DNA from: JBGTHB01 sp041746415 | GTDB taxonomy: Bacteria > Pseudomonadota > Gammaproteobacteria > Coxiellales > Coxiellaceae | Direction of reading: 5' to 3' | NCBI GenBank assembly: GCA_041746415.1 | Contig: JBGTHB010000004.1 | Location: 1 to 9,225 of the forward strand | Length of the DNA: 9,225 nt | Part shown: piece by piece, positions 1 to 5,312 of the stretch | How positions within the stretch are numbered: the first letter of the stretch is position 1 | Layout: the number at the start of each line of letters is the position of its first letter | Translations under genes and position numbers: made by a program | Notes under the pieces: model-generated | Told to the model about the DNA's origin: nothing | The model's input: only the letters and a program-made list of their open reading frames with translations | Databases searched by the model: none

Positions 1-70
1 AATTTTAAATAAAATCTTGGTAAAGCCCAGTCGGCAATATTAACTGATTGAATTTACTATAATTTTTTAC

Positions 71-90
71 TTTATTCAAAATAGAATAAA
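71..90. repeat. perfect 7-bp inverted repeat upstream of the HTH operon promoter
   Basis: TTTATTC (71-77) and GAATAAA (84-90) form a perfect inverted repeat with a 6-bp spacer. It ends 14 bp before the -35 box of the promoter at 105-134. The position suits an operator for a dimeric regulator, possibly the LuxR-type protein just downstream, but this is inference. The surrounding 1-160 stretch is very AT-rich, so a chance repeat of this length is not excluded. Confidence 0.35.
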
Positions 91-104
91 AAATTACAAA
101 AGTG

Positions 105-134
105 TTGACAATAAAACACAAAAAGAATTATATT
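105..134 (+). promoter_or_regulatory. sigma70-like promoter of the LuxR-type/mini-HTH/EamA operon
   Basis: A consensus -35 TTGACA (105-110) is followed after 18 nt by TATATT (129-134), a 5/6 match to the -10 box. Transcription would start near 141 and give a leader of about 27 nt that carries the GGGGGAG ribosome binding site (154-160). An A/T-only inverted repeat (TTAATT 133-138, AATTAA 147-152) spans the predicted start site. No other good promoter is visible before the following genes. Confidence 0.65.
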
Positions 135-167
135 AATTCCCATAGTAATTAACGGGGGAGCTTGAAA

Positions 168-521
168 ATGTTATCATTCATATCAGAAATTAAGCGATGG
201 TCAGCGCACACGCGGACACCATTTAGCTTAATGGACAACAGCGATGATGTGGTTGTCAAAAAGCAAAAACACGTCAGCTACAGAAGTTATCGGGCTATTA
301 CACAGCCAAGTCTTGTATTGACTCAGCGCGAGAAGCAGGTCTGTGATCACTTAGTTAATGGTAATAGCACCTACAAGGGGATTGGTAGTAGTTTGGGCAT
401 TTCTCCACGAACTGTTGAATTTTATCTCAACTCGCTTCGTGAAAAAGTAGGTGCACCGAATAAGCGCGCATTGAAGCGTAAGTTAGCTGAATACACATTT
501 GTTGAGTTTTTAAGGAGTTGA
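168..521 (+). CDS. small LuxR/GerE-type HTH transcriptional regulator
   Basis: This 117-aa protein has a C-terminal LuxR-type (GerE) DNA-binding domain at about residues 51-107. It starts L-T-Q-R-E-K, and the recognition helix region reads L-G-I-S-P-R-T-V-E-F-Y-L (76-87). The family core E-I-A of the second helix is replaced by G-I-G (71-73), and the usual His of the recognition helix is Tyr. The first 50 residues are polar and match no receiver or autoinducer domain I know, and they are too short for either. The ATG at 168 is chosen because GGAG (157-160) lies 7 nt upstream; an in-frame TTG at 162 is too close to it. It is first in a likely operon, 2 bp before the mini-HTH gene. The target and signal are unknown. 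The S-P-R-T-V-E-F-Y-L signature resembles, from memory, LuxR-type proteins of Legionella relatives. Confidence 0.8.
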   Translation: MLSFISEIKRWSAHTRTPFSLMDNSDDVVVKKQKHVSYRSYRAITQPSLVLTQREKQVCDHLVNGNSTYKGIGSSLGISPRTVEFYLNSLREKVGAPNKRALKRKLAEYTFVEFLRS

Positions 522-523
522 AA

Positions 524-676
524 ATGAATTTAAGTGTTAGAGAAAAACTGATTAAAGACATGATAACAGCAGGATTGGATATTGAAATCGTATCAAAAAA
601 AACAAAATTAAGTCAGCGAACAATATATTTTTATTTAGCAAACATGTTGCTTAAAAAAACAGGAGATAAAAAATGA
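524..676 (+). CDS. 50-aa stand-alone GerE-like mini HTH protein
   Basis: The 50-codon frame starts at ATG 524, with AAGGAG (512-517) 6 nt upstream, and ends at TGA 674-676. It starts two bases after the stop of the preceding LuxR-type gene, so coupled translation is likely. The product can be aligned with the GerE domain of that neighbour with a single gap. It starts L-S-V-R-E-K (neighbour L-T-Q-R-E-K), has D and G at matching places, and its recognition segment is L-S-Q-R-T-I-Y-F-Y-L (29-38) against I-S-P-R-T-V-E-F-Y-L. I count about 14 identities over some 45 positions. The protein is therefore little more than a bare HTH, shorter than the usual ~65-residue GerE domain, with a lysine-rich tail. 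It could bind DNA, or it could modulate the larger protein. It could also be a decayed duplicate, although the intact frame and good ribosome binding site argue against that. Confidence 0.6.
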   Translation: MNLSVREKLIKDMITAGLDIEIVSKKTKLSQRTIYFYLANMLLKKTGDKK

Positions 677-696
677 AGACGCCTGGATTATTATAA
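673..696 (+). CDS. 7-codon micro-ORF (possible leader peptide) before the EamA transporter
   Basis: ATG 673 begins a frame encoding M-K-T-P-G-L-L and ending at TAA 694-696. It overlaps the TGA of the mini-HTH gene as ATGA and has a good ribosome binding site, AGGAG (661-665), 7 nt upstream. The transporter ATG lies 20 nt beyond its stop. The frame may be a short leader that passes ribosomes toward the transporter, the remnant of a lost third gene, or chance. A peptide this short is unlikely to have a function of its own. Confidence 0.3.
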   Translation: MKTPGLL

Positions 697-716
697 AAAT
701 ATCGGGGGAACGAGGC

Positions 717-1619
717 ATGCCTTCAAACAGAAATGAGCAATTAACTGTAACAACAATTTCTATATTATTTATTATTTTATATGGTTCGGGTTTTGTTGGT
801 GCAAAACTGGGGTTTCCTTTTGCTAAGCCGCTTACGTTTTTAGTATGGCGCTTTGCTTTTAATACGCTTATTTTATTGTTGATTGCTTTGTTAGCGAAAG
901 CCAAATGGCCAAAGAACTGGAAACAGTTGGGGCACATTGCTGTCTCAGGATTATTTTTAGTAGGCACCTTTTCAATTGGAACTTGGGTGTCGATGGATAT
1001 GGGCGTTCCACCAGCAATTTCAGCATTAATTATTGCGCTACAACCATTGTCAGTGGCGGTAGCATCTTATTTTATATTGAAAAAGAAAATCTCGAAGACG
1101 CAGTGGTTTGGTTTTATCCTCGGTTTAATCGGGGTGATATTGGTTGTCGGCGAAAAAGCTTCATTCAGTACGCACTACTTGGTTGGAGTTTTGATGTCTG
1201 TGCTTGGATTGCTCGGTTTGACCGTTGGCAATCTCTATCAGAAACAGTTTTGTTCTGATATGAATATTTTTACCGGTGGCGCCATCCAATCATTTGCTTC
1301 TGGTATCGTGTGCTTGGTGCTTGCCTTTTTCTTTGAGCCTATGACAGTTCAATGGACAGGGCAGTTTATTTTCGCGCTGTTTTGGATGTGTATTGTGGTA
1401 TCAGTCGGTGCTATTAGTTTTTTATATATTCTTTTGCGTAAAGGTGAGTCACATAAAGTGGCAAGTTTATTTTACTTAGTACCAGCAGTAACTGCAGTGG
1501 CTTCCTATTTTGTGTTTAAAACCACTCTAGATAAGTGGGAGATTATTGGCATGTTAGTGGCAATGCTGGGTGTGGCAATGGTTAATTTTAAGTTTAAAAA
1601 AAATATTAAATCCATGTGA
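717..1619 (+). CDS. EamA/DMT-family 10-TM inner-membrane transporter
   Basis: This 300-aa integral membrane protein has the two-repeat layout of the drug/metabolite transporter superfamily (EamA domains). The first repeat covers roughly residues 12-145 and includes G-S-G-F-V-G-A-K (23-30), P-L-T-F-L-V-W-R-F (38-46) and a segment ending A-L-Q-P-L-S-V-A-V-A-S-Y (107-118). The second covers about 155-290 and repeats the closing pattern as L-V-P-A-V-T-A-V-A-S-Y-F (254-265). About ten hydrophobic segments are visible, ending in a lysine-rich cytoplasmic tail. Length and layout are typical of small-metabolite or amino-acid exporters, but the substrate cannot be read from sequence. ATG 717 is preceded by GGGGGA (704-709) at 7 nt. 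It follows the two HTH genes in the same direction with gaps too small for a clear promoter, so it may be their co-transcribed target. Confidence 0.85.
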   Translation: MPSNRNEQLTVTTISILFIILYGSGFVGAKLGFPFAKPLTFLVWRFAFNTLILLLIALLAKAKWPKNWKQLGHIAVSGLFLVGTFSIGTWVSMDMGVPPAISALIIALQPLSVAVASYFILKKKISKTQWFGFILGLIGVILVVGEKASFSTHYLVGVLMSVLGLLGLTVGNLYQKQFCSDMNIFTGGAIQSFASGIVCLVLAFFFEPMTVQWTGQFIFALFWMCIVVSVGAISFLYILLRKGESHKVASLFYLVPAVTAVASYFVFKTTLDKWEIIGMLVAMLGVAMVNFKFKKNIKSM

Positions 1620-1722
1620 GATTATTATAACCCTTAATTATTTTGCTTATATTTATCTCTCTCCTAGCTTAGCACCAGAAAAAAAATACGAATCTCTTGT
1701 ATGAAACAAACTAATACGCTCT

Positions 1723-1743
1723 AAAACAAACAGCCAGTGTTTG
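1723..1743 (-). terminator. weak Rho-independent-like terminator after the TetR gene
   Basis: On the minus strand, CAAACA (1743-1738), a 5-nt loop and TGTTTG (1732-1727) form a perfect 6-bp stem followed by TTTT (1726-1723). It lies about 60 nt beyond the TetR-gene stop, in the 185-bp gap between two convergent genes. The stem is AT-rich and the T-run short, so termination would be weak. The rest of the 1620-1804 gap shows only AT-rich minor palindromes, for example TTTTTC/GAAAAA at 1783-1798, and no gene. I see no clear plus-strand terminator for the transporter. Confidence 0.4.
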
Positions 1744-1804
1744 ATGGTATAAAAATATTTTACATCAGCCTTGGATTCTAACTTTTTCTTGAGAAAAAAT
1801 TAGA

Positions 1805-2380
1805 TCACCGACCGCTCAAAAAACCCAGCAACATGTCATAGGCCGCTTTGCGATAAGACTCTTTATGTTTTTTGGTGTGCTTAAAAGCTGCTGCATAATC
1901 TAAATAGGCATACCCCACCAAACTAAAAATTACACCTGATAGCACCTTGTAATCCATATCGCTTCGTATTAGACCTTTTTCTTGCAGCTTTTTAACTTGC
2001 GGCGCAATATCAAACACAGGATGAGGTGTGGCTTTAGAACCATAAAATTTCGATGGCTCGGCGTTTAATGCCTGCCAATGCACAAGTTGACGCATCATAT
2101 GCTGCTCATAAACCGAAAAGCGCGCCTCAATAAGGTCTTCTAAAAAATGTTTCAGTGAATCGTGACGTATTTTTTGAACCTCGTTCAGTGCCGCATTGAC
2201 ACAGTGTTTTTTCACGCTTACCCACAGATCTTCTTTGGATTTGAAATAATGGTAGATAAGACTTTGATTAATACCAGCTTGTTTTGCAATCTGACTGATT
2301 GAAGCGCCATCAAAGCCATGTGTTGCAAAAGCGTTAGCTGAGGCCTGAATAATTTTATCGTGTGTAGCGGTATCGCTCAT
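1805..2380 (-). CDS. TetR/AcrR-family transcriptional regulator
   Basis: This 191-aa protein has the standard TetR N-terminal DNA-binding domain. Residues 8-54 carry I-I-Q-A-S-A-N-A-F-A, then G-F-D-G-A-S-I-S-Q-I-A-K-Q-A-G and L-I-Y-H-Y-F-K-S-K-E, the usual helix 1, HTH and helix 4 pattern. The remaining ~135 residues would be the all-helical ligand-binding and dimerisation domain, which is too variable to suggest a ligand. Total length is normal for the family. I chose ATG at 2380 because GGAG lies 6 nt upstream; an in-frame ATG at 2392 has no comparable site. It lies downstream of the small unknown gene on the same strand, behind a 202-bp gap holding an operator-like palindrome (2424-2443). 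Autorepression is likely. What else it regulates is unknown: the unknown gene upstream and the convergent transporter are only candidates. Confidence 0.88.
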   Translation of the reverse strand: MSDTATHDKIIQASANAFATHGFDGASISQIAKQAGINQSLIYHYFKSKEDLWVSVKKHCVNAALNEVQKIRHDSLKHFLEDLIEARFSVYEQHMMRQLVHWQALNAEPSKFYGSKATPHPVFDIAPQVKKLQEKGLIRSDMDYKVLSGVIFSLVGYAYLDYAAAFKHTKKHKESYRKAAYDMLLGFLSGR

Positions 2381-2403
2381 AGCTATCTCCATATTGTCTA
2401 ATT

Positions 2404-2443
2404 AATATAAAGATTAGCAAAAATTGAATGAACGTTCAATTAA
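2404..2443 (-). promoter_or_regulatory. TetR-gene promoter region with operator-like palindrome
   Basis: The core TGAACGTTCA (2429-2438) is a perfect 10-bp palindrome. Extended to 2424-2443, the two 10-bp halves agree at 8 of 10 positions. Such spacerless palindromes are common TetR-family operators. On the minus strand a -10-like TATATT lies at 2409-2404, and the palindrome covers the matching -35 area, so binding would block RNA polymerase. A second inverted repeat, CTAAT (2398-2402) and ATTAG (2413-2417), flanks the -10. The palindrome is visible; its role is inferred. Confidence 0.55.
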
Positions 2444-2498
2444 TAATTTAGTGGTGTGTTATTTGACGGGTTTTGGTGGGTATATATACTTAATTTAT

Positions 2499-2545
2499 AA
2501 AAAATTCCTTTGCTTTGGGCGGCAAGGATATGCCGCTGAGCGGCA
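2499..2545 (-). terminator. terminator-like stem with competing GC-rich arms after the small unknown gene
   Basis: Read on the minus strand, CCTTGC (2527-2522), an 8-nt loop and GCAAAGG (2513-2507) form a stem with one bulge, followed by AATTTTTT (2506-2499), which is terminator-like. Just before it, TGCCGC (2545-2540), GCGGCA (2536-2531) and TGCCGC (2524-2519) can pair either first-with-second (3-nt loop) or second-with-third. The second-third pairing uses bases of the terminator stem. The element sits 38 bp past the stop of the unknown gene and upstream of the TetR gene. Confidence 0.4.
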
Positions 2546-2582
2546 CACGCTGTTTTTGATTGGGTTTTTAAAAACGTAGTAC

Positions 2583-2918
2583 CTATTTAAAATTCACAAT
2601 CATTCTTGGCTGTTCCATACCTGCGGCGTTTTCAATATCATAAACTGCCAGCATGTTTTCACGAAACCAAGTATCAAATGGATGTATTGATGTGTCCCAG
2701 GTAGACATTTTTTCTTCAAATTCAGGACCAACTTCGTGATAAACAAAAACATAGTCTGTTGCGTTAATGTTCTTATGCCAAACTTTGGCACAGTGAATGT
2801 CATAACGCTTCAACATGCTTTTGTATTCTTGTGCGCGTGTTACGGTTTCTTTGGCGAATGCTTCATATTGGGCTAAAGAATTTGGTTTGAGTGGAATGCA
2901 GAATAAAACGGTGTTCAT
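2583..2918 (-). CDS. 111-aa protein of unknown function, possible dimeric alpha-beta barrel fold
   Basis: I do not recognise this protein with confidence. It starts with a hydrophobic strand followed by K-P-N-S-L-A-Q-Y (M-N-T-V-L-F-C-I-P-L first). A charged helix (about 15-38) follows, then strands at V-W-H-K (46-49) and D-Y-V-F-V-Y-H-E-V (55-63). The C-terminal part carries W-D-T-S-I-H-P-F-D-T-W-F-R (74-86) and ends in a strand near Q-P-R-M-I-V-N-F. This beta-alpha-beta layout and size resemble the ferredoxin-like dimeric barrels of the L-rhamnose mutarotase and DUF6176 type, but membership is a guess. No signal peptide or membrane segment is seen. ATG 2918 is preferred because AAAGGAA (2930-2924) lies just upstream; the longer frame to 2981 has no such site. 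It is transcribed away from the ketopantoate-reductase-family gene and toward the TetR gene. Confidence 0.65.
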   Translation of the reverse strand: MNTVLFCIPLKPNSLAQYEAFAKETVTRAQEYKSMLKRYDIHCAKVWHKNINATDYVFVYHEVGPEFEEKMSTWDTSIHPFDTWFRENMLAVYDIENAAGMEQPRMIVNFK

Positions 2919-3029
2919 TAATGTTCCTTTTGGTGGTGTTATTGAATAATAGCGTTTTCTAGTATGCCTCAAAAGTTTCAAGCTGCGCTATACTCTTTAA
3001 AATTCATAAGTTTTGCGAGAGTAAAAATA

Positions 3030-3983
3030 ATGAAAAGCTATGCCATTATTGGCACCGGGGCTATTGGTGGTTATATTGCTGCAATGTTGTCGCGGGTTAA
3101 TTTTGCTGTGCATTGCTTGGCGCGCAGTGACTATCAATACATAAAACAACGGGGGTTAACGATTATTGAATGTGGGCAAGAGTGGCGGGCTAGCGTAAAG
3201 ACCTATGATTCTGTGGAGCAAATGCCTCGATGTGACGTGGTGATTGTTGCATTAAAAGCAACGGCAAATGGCATGCTCTCGGCTATTTTGCCTCACGTTA
3301 TGCACAACGATTCCATTGTGGTTGTGGTGCAAAATGGTATTGGTGTTGAGCAAGCGTTGGCGAAATTTATTTTGCCTGAAAAAATCGTTGGCGCTATTTG
3401 CATGATTAAAGTCACCAAGATTGCACCGGGTCTGATTGATCATTCTGACTTGAATAGCATGACGCTGGCTCAGTATTTTGCATCTATAGATAAGGAGTGC
3501 ATCACTCCTGCTGTTGAATCTGTCGTGAGTGATTTACTAACAGCAGGTATTAAAGCGCAGTCCAGTTCCCATCTGCCCACCGTGCGTTGGCAAAAATTGG
3601 CAAGTAATATCGCTTCTCATGCTTTACCTATTATTTTTGATGTCAGCACTCAGGAAATTTTATCAAACTCGAACGGATTTGATTTATTTGTTCAAATTAC
3701 AAAAGAAGTCATTGCAACGGCCAATCAATGTGGCGCGAAAATTCCAGCTGGTTTTTTACAGCAGCGCATCGAATTTTTGCGTGCGTTTTCAAAATCCCCC
3801 AAATCTTATCCAAGCATGAAAATTGATTTTGACGCGGGACGTGAGCTTGAGCTAGAAGCAGTATATGAGAATACGCTTGCTGTTGCTAAAGCGCATCATA
3901 TTGAAATGCCACTAACAGAGATGTTATACAGGCAGCTTATGTTTTTGGTGGATTGTCGTGATCAACACCAGTCAGTCAACTAA
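3030..3983 (+). CDS. 2-dehydropantoate 2-reductase (PanE/ApbA) family protein
   Basis: This 317-aa oxidoreductase has an N-terminal Rossmann domain with the NADPH-binding loop I-G-T-G-A-I-G-G (7-14). The family Q-N-G-I-G motif at 101-105 holds the conserved Asn. The helical C-terminal domain carries the likely catalytic Lys (189, in R-W-Q-K-L-A-S-N) and a downstream acidic motif R-E-L-E-L-E (271-276), in which Glu274 would match the E. coli catalytic Glu. The true enzyme reduces ketopantoate to pantoate in pantothenate and CoA synthesis. Here the run K-x3-N-x3-N of E. coli PanE reads K-x3-N-x3-H, and further Asn positions beyond it also differ, so the substrate may differ. For this reason I give no symbol. 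ATG 3030 is chosen for GAGAG (3017-3021), 8 nt upstream, and because the Rossmann motif then falls at the usual distance. No pantothenate neighbour is present. Confidence 0.8.
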   Translation: MKSYAIIGTGAIGGYIAAMLSRVNFAVHCLARSDYQYIKQRGLTIIECGQEWRASVKTYDSVEQMPRCDVVIVALKATANGMLSAILPHVMHNDSIVVVVQNGIGVEQALAKFILPEKIVGAICMIKVTKIAPGLIDHSDLNSMTLAQYFASIDKECITPAVESVVSDLLTAGIKAQSSSHLPTVRWQKLASNIASHALPIIFDVSTQEILSNSNGFDLFVQITKEVIATANQCGAKIPAGFLQQRIEFLRAFSKSPKSYPSMKIDFDAGRELELEAVYENTLAVAKAHHIEMPLTEMLYRQLMFLVDCRDQHQSVN

Positions 3984-3987
3984 ATTG

Positions 3988-4078
3988 GCGGCAATTCACT
4001 GGGGATGGCGGTTTGATGAATATGACTTTGGCATATAAAAAAACTGGAATGCTTTGGTCGGCCCCACAGAATTGCTGC
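3988..4078. repeat. 91-bp segment bounded by imperfect 17-bp inverted repeats
   Basis: GCGGCAATTCACTGGGG (3988-4004) and CCCCACAGAATTGCTGC (4062-4078) are reverse complements at 14 of 17 positions. As RNA they would give a 10-bp stem including one G-U pair, a small internal loop and a further 5-bp stem, capped by 57 nt. The segment begins 5 bp after the stop of the reductase gene. It may be the transcript's 3' structure, a degenerate mobile-element remnant, or a structured RNA. No target-site duplication is evident. Confidence 0.45.
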
Positions 4079-4139
4079 AAGTTCAGGGTTAACTTGGGCG
4101 GTCTCTCAAATGATTTAGTGTAACTAAGCAAATAAACAC

Positions 4140-4168
4140 TTGAGAAAAGCCAGAATCATCTATAAAAT
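4140..4168 (+). promoter_or_regulatory. candidate infC promoter
   Basis: TTGAGA (4140-4145) is followed by the run TATAAAAT (4161-4168). Its last six bases, TAAAAT, give a 17-nt spacer, while TATAAA gives 15. Transcription would start near 4175 and produce a leader of about 25 nt, just long enough for GGAGGA at 4187-4192. This argues against translation from the upstream in-frame TTG at 4140, which would be part of the -35 box. The rest of the 3984-4199 gap holds the inverted-repeat segment and a small palindrome (TTAGT/ACTAA, 4115-4127). Confidence 0.5.
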
Positions 4169-4199
4169 CCGCTCTTTAAGTTTGACGGAGGACCGGCAT

Positions 4200-4748
4200 A
4201 TCAGATCCAATAAGCGAATACGGATGAACCGCCAGATCAGGGTACCTGAAGTGCGGTTGATTGGTGCGGACGGAGAACAGGTTGGGGTGGTGAAAACCTA
4301 TGATGCTGTTAGTATGGCGGAAGAGGCAGGCCTTGATTTAGTTGAGATTTCTCCTAATGCAAGACCGCCAGTTTGTCGCATTATGGATTATGGTAAGTAC
4401 CAGTTCGACGTCAAGAAAAAAGCTTCTGCACAGAAGAAAAAGCAGAAGCAAATAACGGTTAAAGAAGTAAAATTTCGCCCTGTTACTGACATTGGTGATT
4501 ACGTAGTGAAGCTGCGTAAAATCGCGGGCTTTTTAGAAAGAGGCGATAAAGTAAAAGTCACCTTGCGTTTTCGGGGGAGAGAGATGCAGCATCGTGAGCT
4601 TGGCATGGAGCTTTTGAAGCGCGTTAGAGCAGATTTAGACAACATAGTGGTTGAGCAAGAGCCGCGTTTAGAGGGGCGTCAAATATATATGATGCTTGCT
4701 AAAGGTAAAGGCGAGACAGTTGAAGTAAAACAAGAGGTTAATTTGTAA
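4200..4748 (+). CDS. infC: translation initiation factor IF-3, with AUC start codon
   Basis: IF3 binds the 30S subunit, prevents premature 50S joining and checks start codons. The protein is clear from R-I-R-M-N-R-Q-I-R-V-P-E-V-R-L near the N-terminus, the signature D-L-V-E-I-S-P-N-A-R-P-P-V-C-R-I-M-D-Y-G-K, the lysine-rich linker, and L-R-F-R-G-R-E-M in the C-terminal domain. I place the start at ATC 4200. GGAGGA (4187-4192) lies 8 nt before it if measured from GGAGG, and the resulting 182 aa matches the 180 aa of E. coli IF3. The first ATG (4224) lacks a ribosome binding site and would remove part of the conserved N-terminus. Rare AUU-type starts are a known feature of infC, allowing IF3 to repress its own translation. 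The stop overlaps the rpmI start in TAATG. The usual upstream neighbour thrS is absent. Confidence 0.93.
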   Translation: MRSNKRIRMNRQIRVPEVRLIGADGEQVGVVKTYDAVSMAEEAGLDLVEISPNARPPVCRIMDYGKYQFDVKKKASAQKKKQKQITVKEVKFRPVTDIGDYVVKLRKIAGFLERGDKVKVTLRFRGREMQHRELGMELLKRVRADLDNIVVEQEPRLEGRQIYMMLAKGKGETVEVKQEVNL

Positions 4749-4945
4749 TGCCTAAGATGAAGACTAACCGGGGTGCGGCTAAGCGTTTCAAGCGTACTGG
4801 CACAGGTAAATTAAAGCGTGGTTCATCGAATCGTCGCCATATTTTGACGAAACGCAGTCAAAAAAGTAAACGTCAGTTGCGTGGTTTGCATGCTGTGAAC
4901 CCAAGTGACACGAACTCAGTTTATAGAATGTTGGGAGATAAGTAA
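4748..4945 (+). CDS. rpmI: 50S ribosomal protein L35
   Basis: This 65-aa, very basic protein begins M-P-K-M-K-T-N-R-G-A-A-K-R-F, the L35 family signature, and contains the R-R-H-I-L-T-K-R-S core; the length is standard. L35 is a late-assembling component of the large subunit. Its ATG overlaps the infC stop (TAATG), with AGAGG at 4733-4737 inside infC, and its own stop overlaps the rplT start in the same way, so the three genes are probably translationally coupled. In E. coli, L20 represses this cistron and the next by binding mRNA structures. I did not identify the corresponding pseudoknot here. Confidence 0.97.
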   Translation: MPKMKTNRGAAKRFKRTGTGKLKRGSSNRRHILTKRSQKSKRQLRGLHAVNPSDTNSVYRMLGDK

Positions 4946-5304
4946 TGGCACGGGTAAAACGAGGCGTAACAGCCAGAGCAAAACACAAGAAGGTAATGAA
5001 GGCAGCCAAGGGGTATTACGGCGCCCGCTCACGTGTTTTCCGCGTTGCAAAACAAGCTGTAATCAAAGCGGCACAATATGCTTATCGTGATCGACGTAAT
5101 AAGAAACGTTTATTTCGTGGATTGTGGATTGTGCGCATTAATGCAGCTGCAAGAATAAATGGCTTGTCATACAGCCGCTTTATTAGCGGGCTTGATAAGG
5201 CCGGCATTGAAATTGATCGCAAAGTTTTGGCAGATATCGCTGTTAATGATCCAGCAGGTTTTGCTAAACTAGCCGAATCAGCTAAAGCTGCTATTGCTGC
5301 GTAG
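4945..5304 (+). CDS. rplT: 50S ribosomal protein L20
   Basis: This 119-aa basic protein is a clear L20. It starts M-A-R-V-K-R-G-V-T-A-R-A-K-H-K-K, has G-Y-Y-G-A-R-S-R-V-F-R-V-A (23-35) and the R-D-R-R-N-K-K-R segment, and the globular C-terminal part carries R-I-N-A-A-A-R and N-G-L-S-Y-S-R-F. L20 is needed for early large-subunit assembly; in E. coli it also represses the L35-L20 cistrons through its C-terminal domain. The gene overlaps rpmI by one base (TAATG), with GGGAG (4933-4937) 7 nt before the start. It is followed by a 69-bp gap with a hairpin before pheS. Confidence 0.97.
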   Translation: MARVKRGVTARAKHKKVMKAAKGYYGARSRVFRVAKQAVIKAAQYAYRDRRNKKRLFRGLWIVRINAAARINGLSYSRFISGLDKAGIEIDRKVLADIAVNDPAGFAKLAESAKAAIAA

Positions 5305-5312
5305 TTGCGGGA

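Noticed and set aside
635..967. Minus-strand 110-codon frame opposite the HTH/transporter junction
   Set aside because: It is antisense to the start of the well-supported EamA transporter and shows no family features.
2564..2575. Perfect 12-bp palindrome GTTTTTAAAAAC
   Set aside because: It is A/T-only apart from its ends, so easily due to chance; no stem-loop or regulator motif is implied.
4061..4100. tRNA-like T-arm resemblance (GTTCAGGG)
   Set aside because: No acceptor, D or anticodon arms could be fitted around it.
4016..4123. 35-codon plus-strand frame between the reductase-family gene and infC
   Set aside because: It has no good ribosome binding site, no recognisable motif, and lies across the inverted-repeat segment; chance is more likely.
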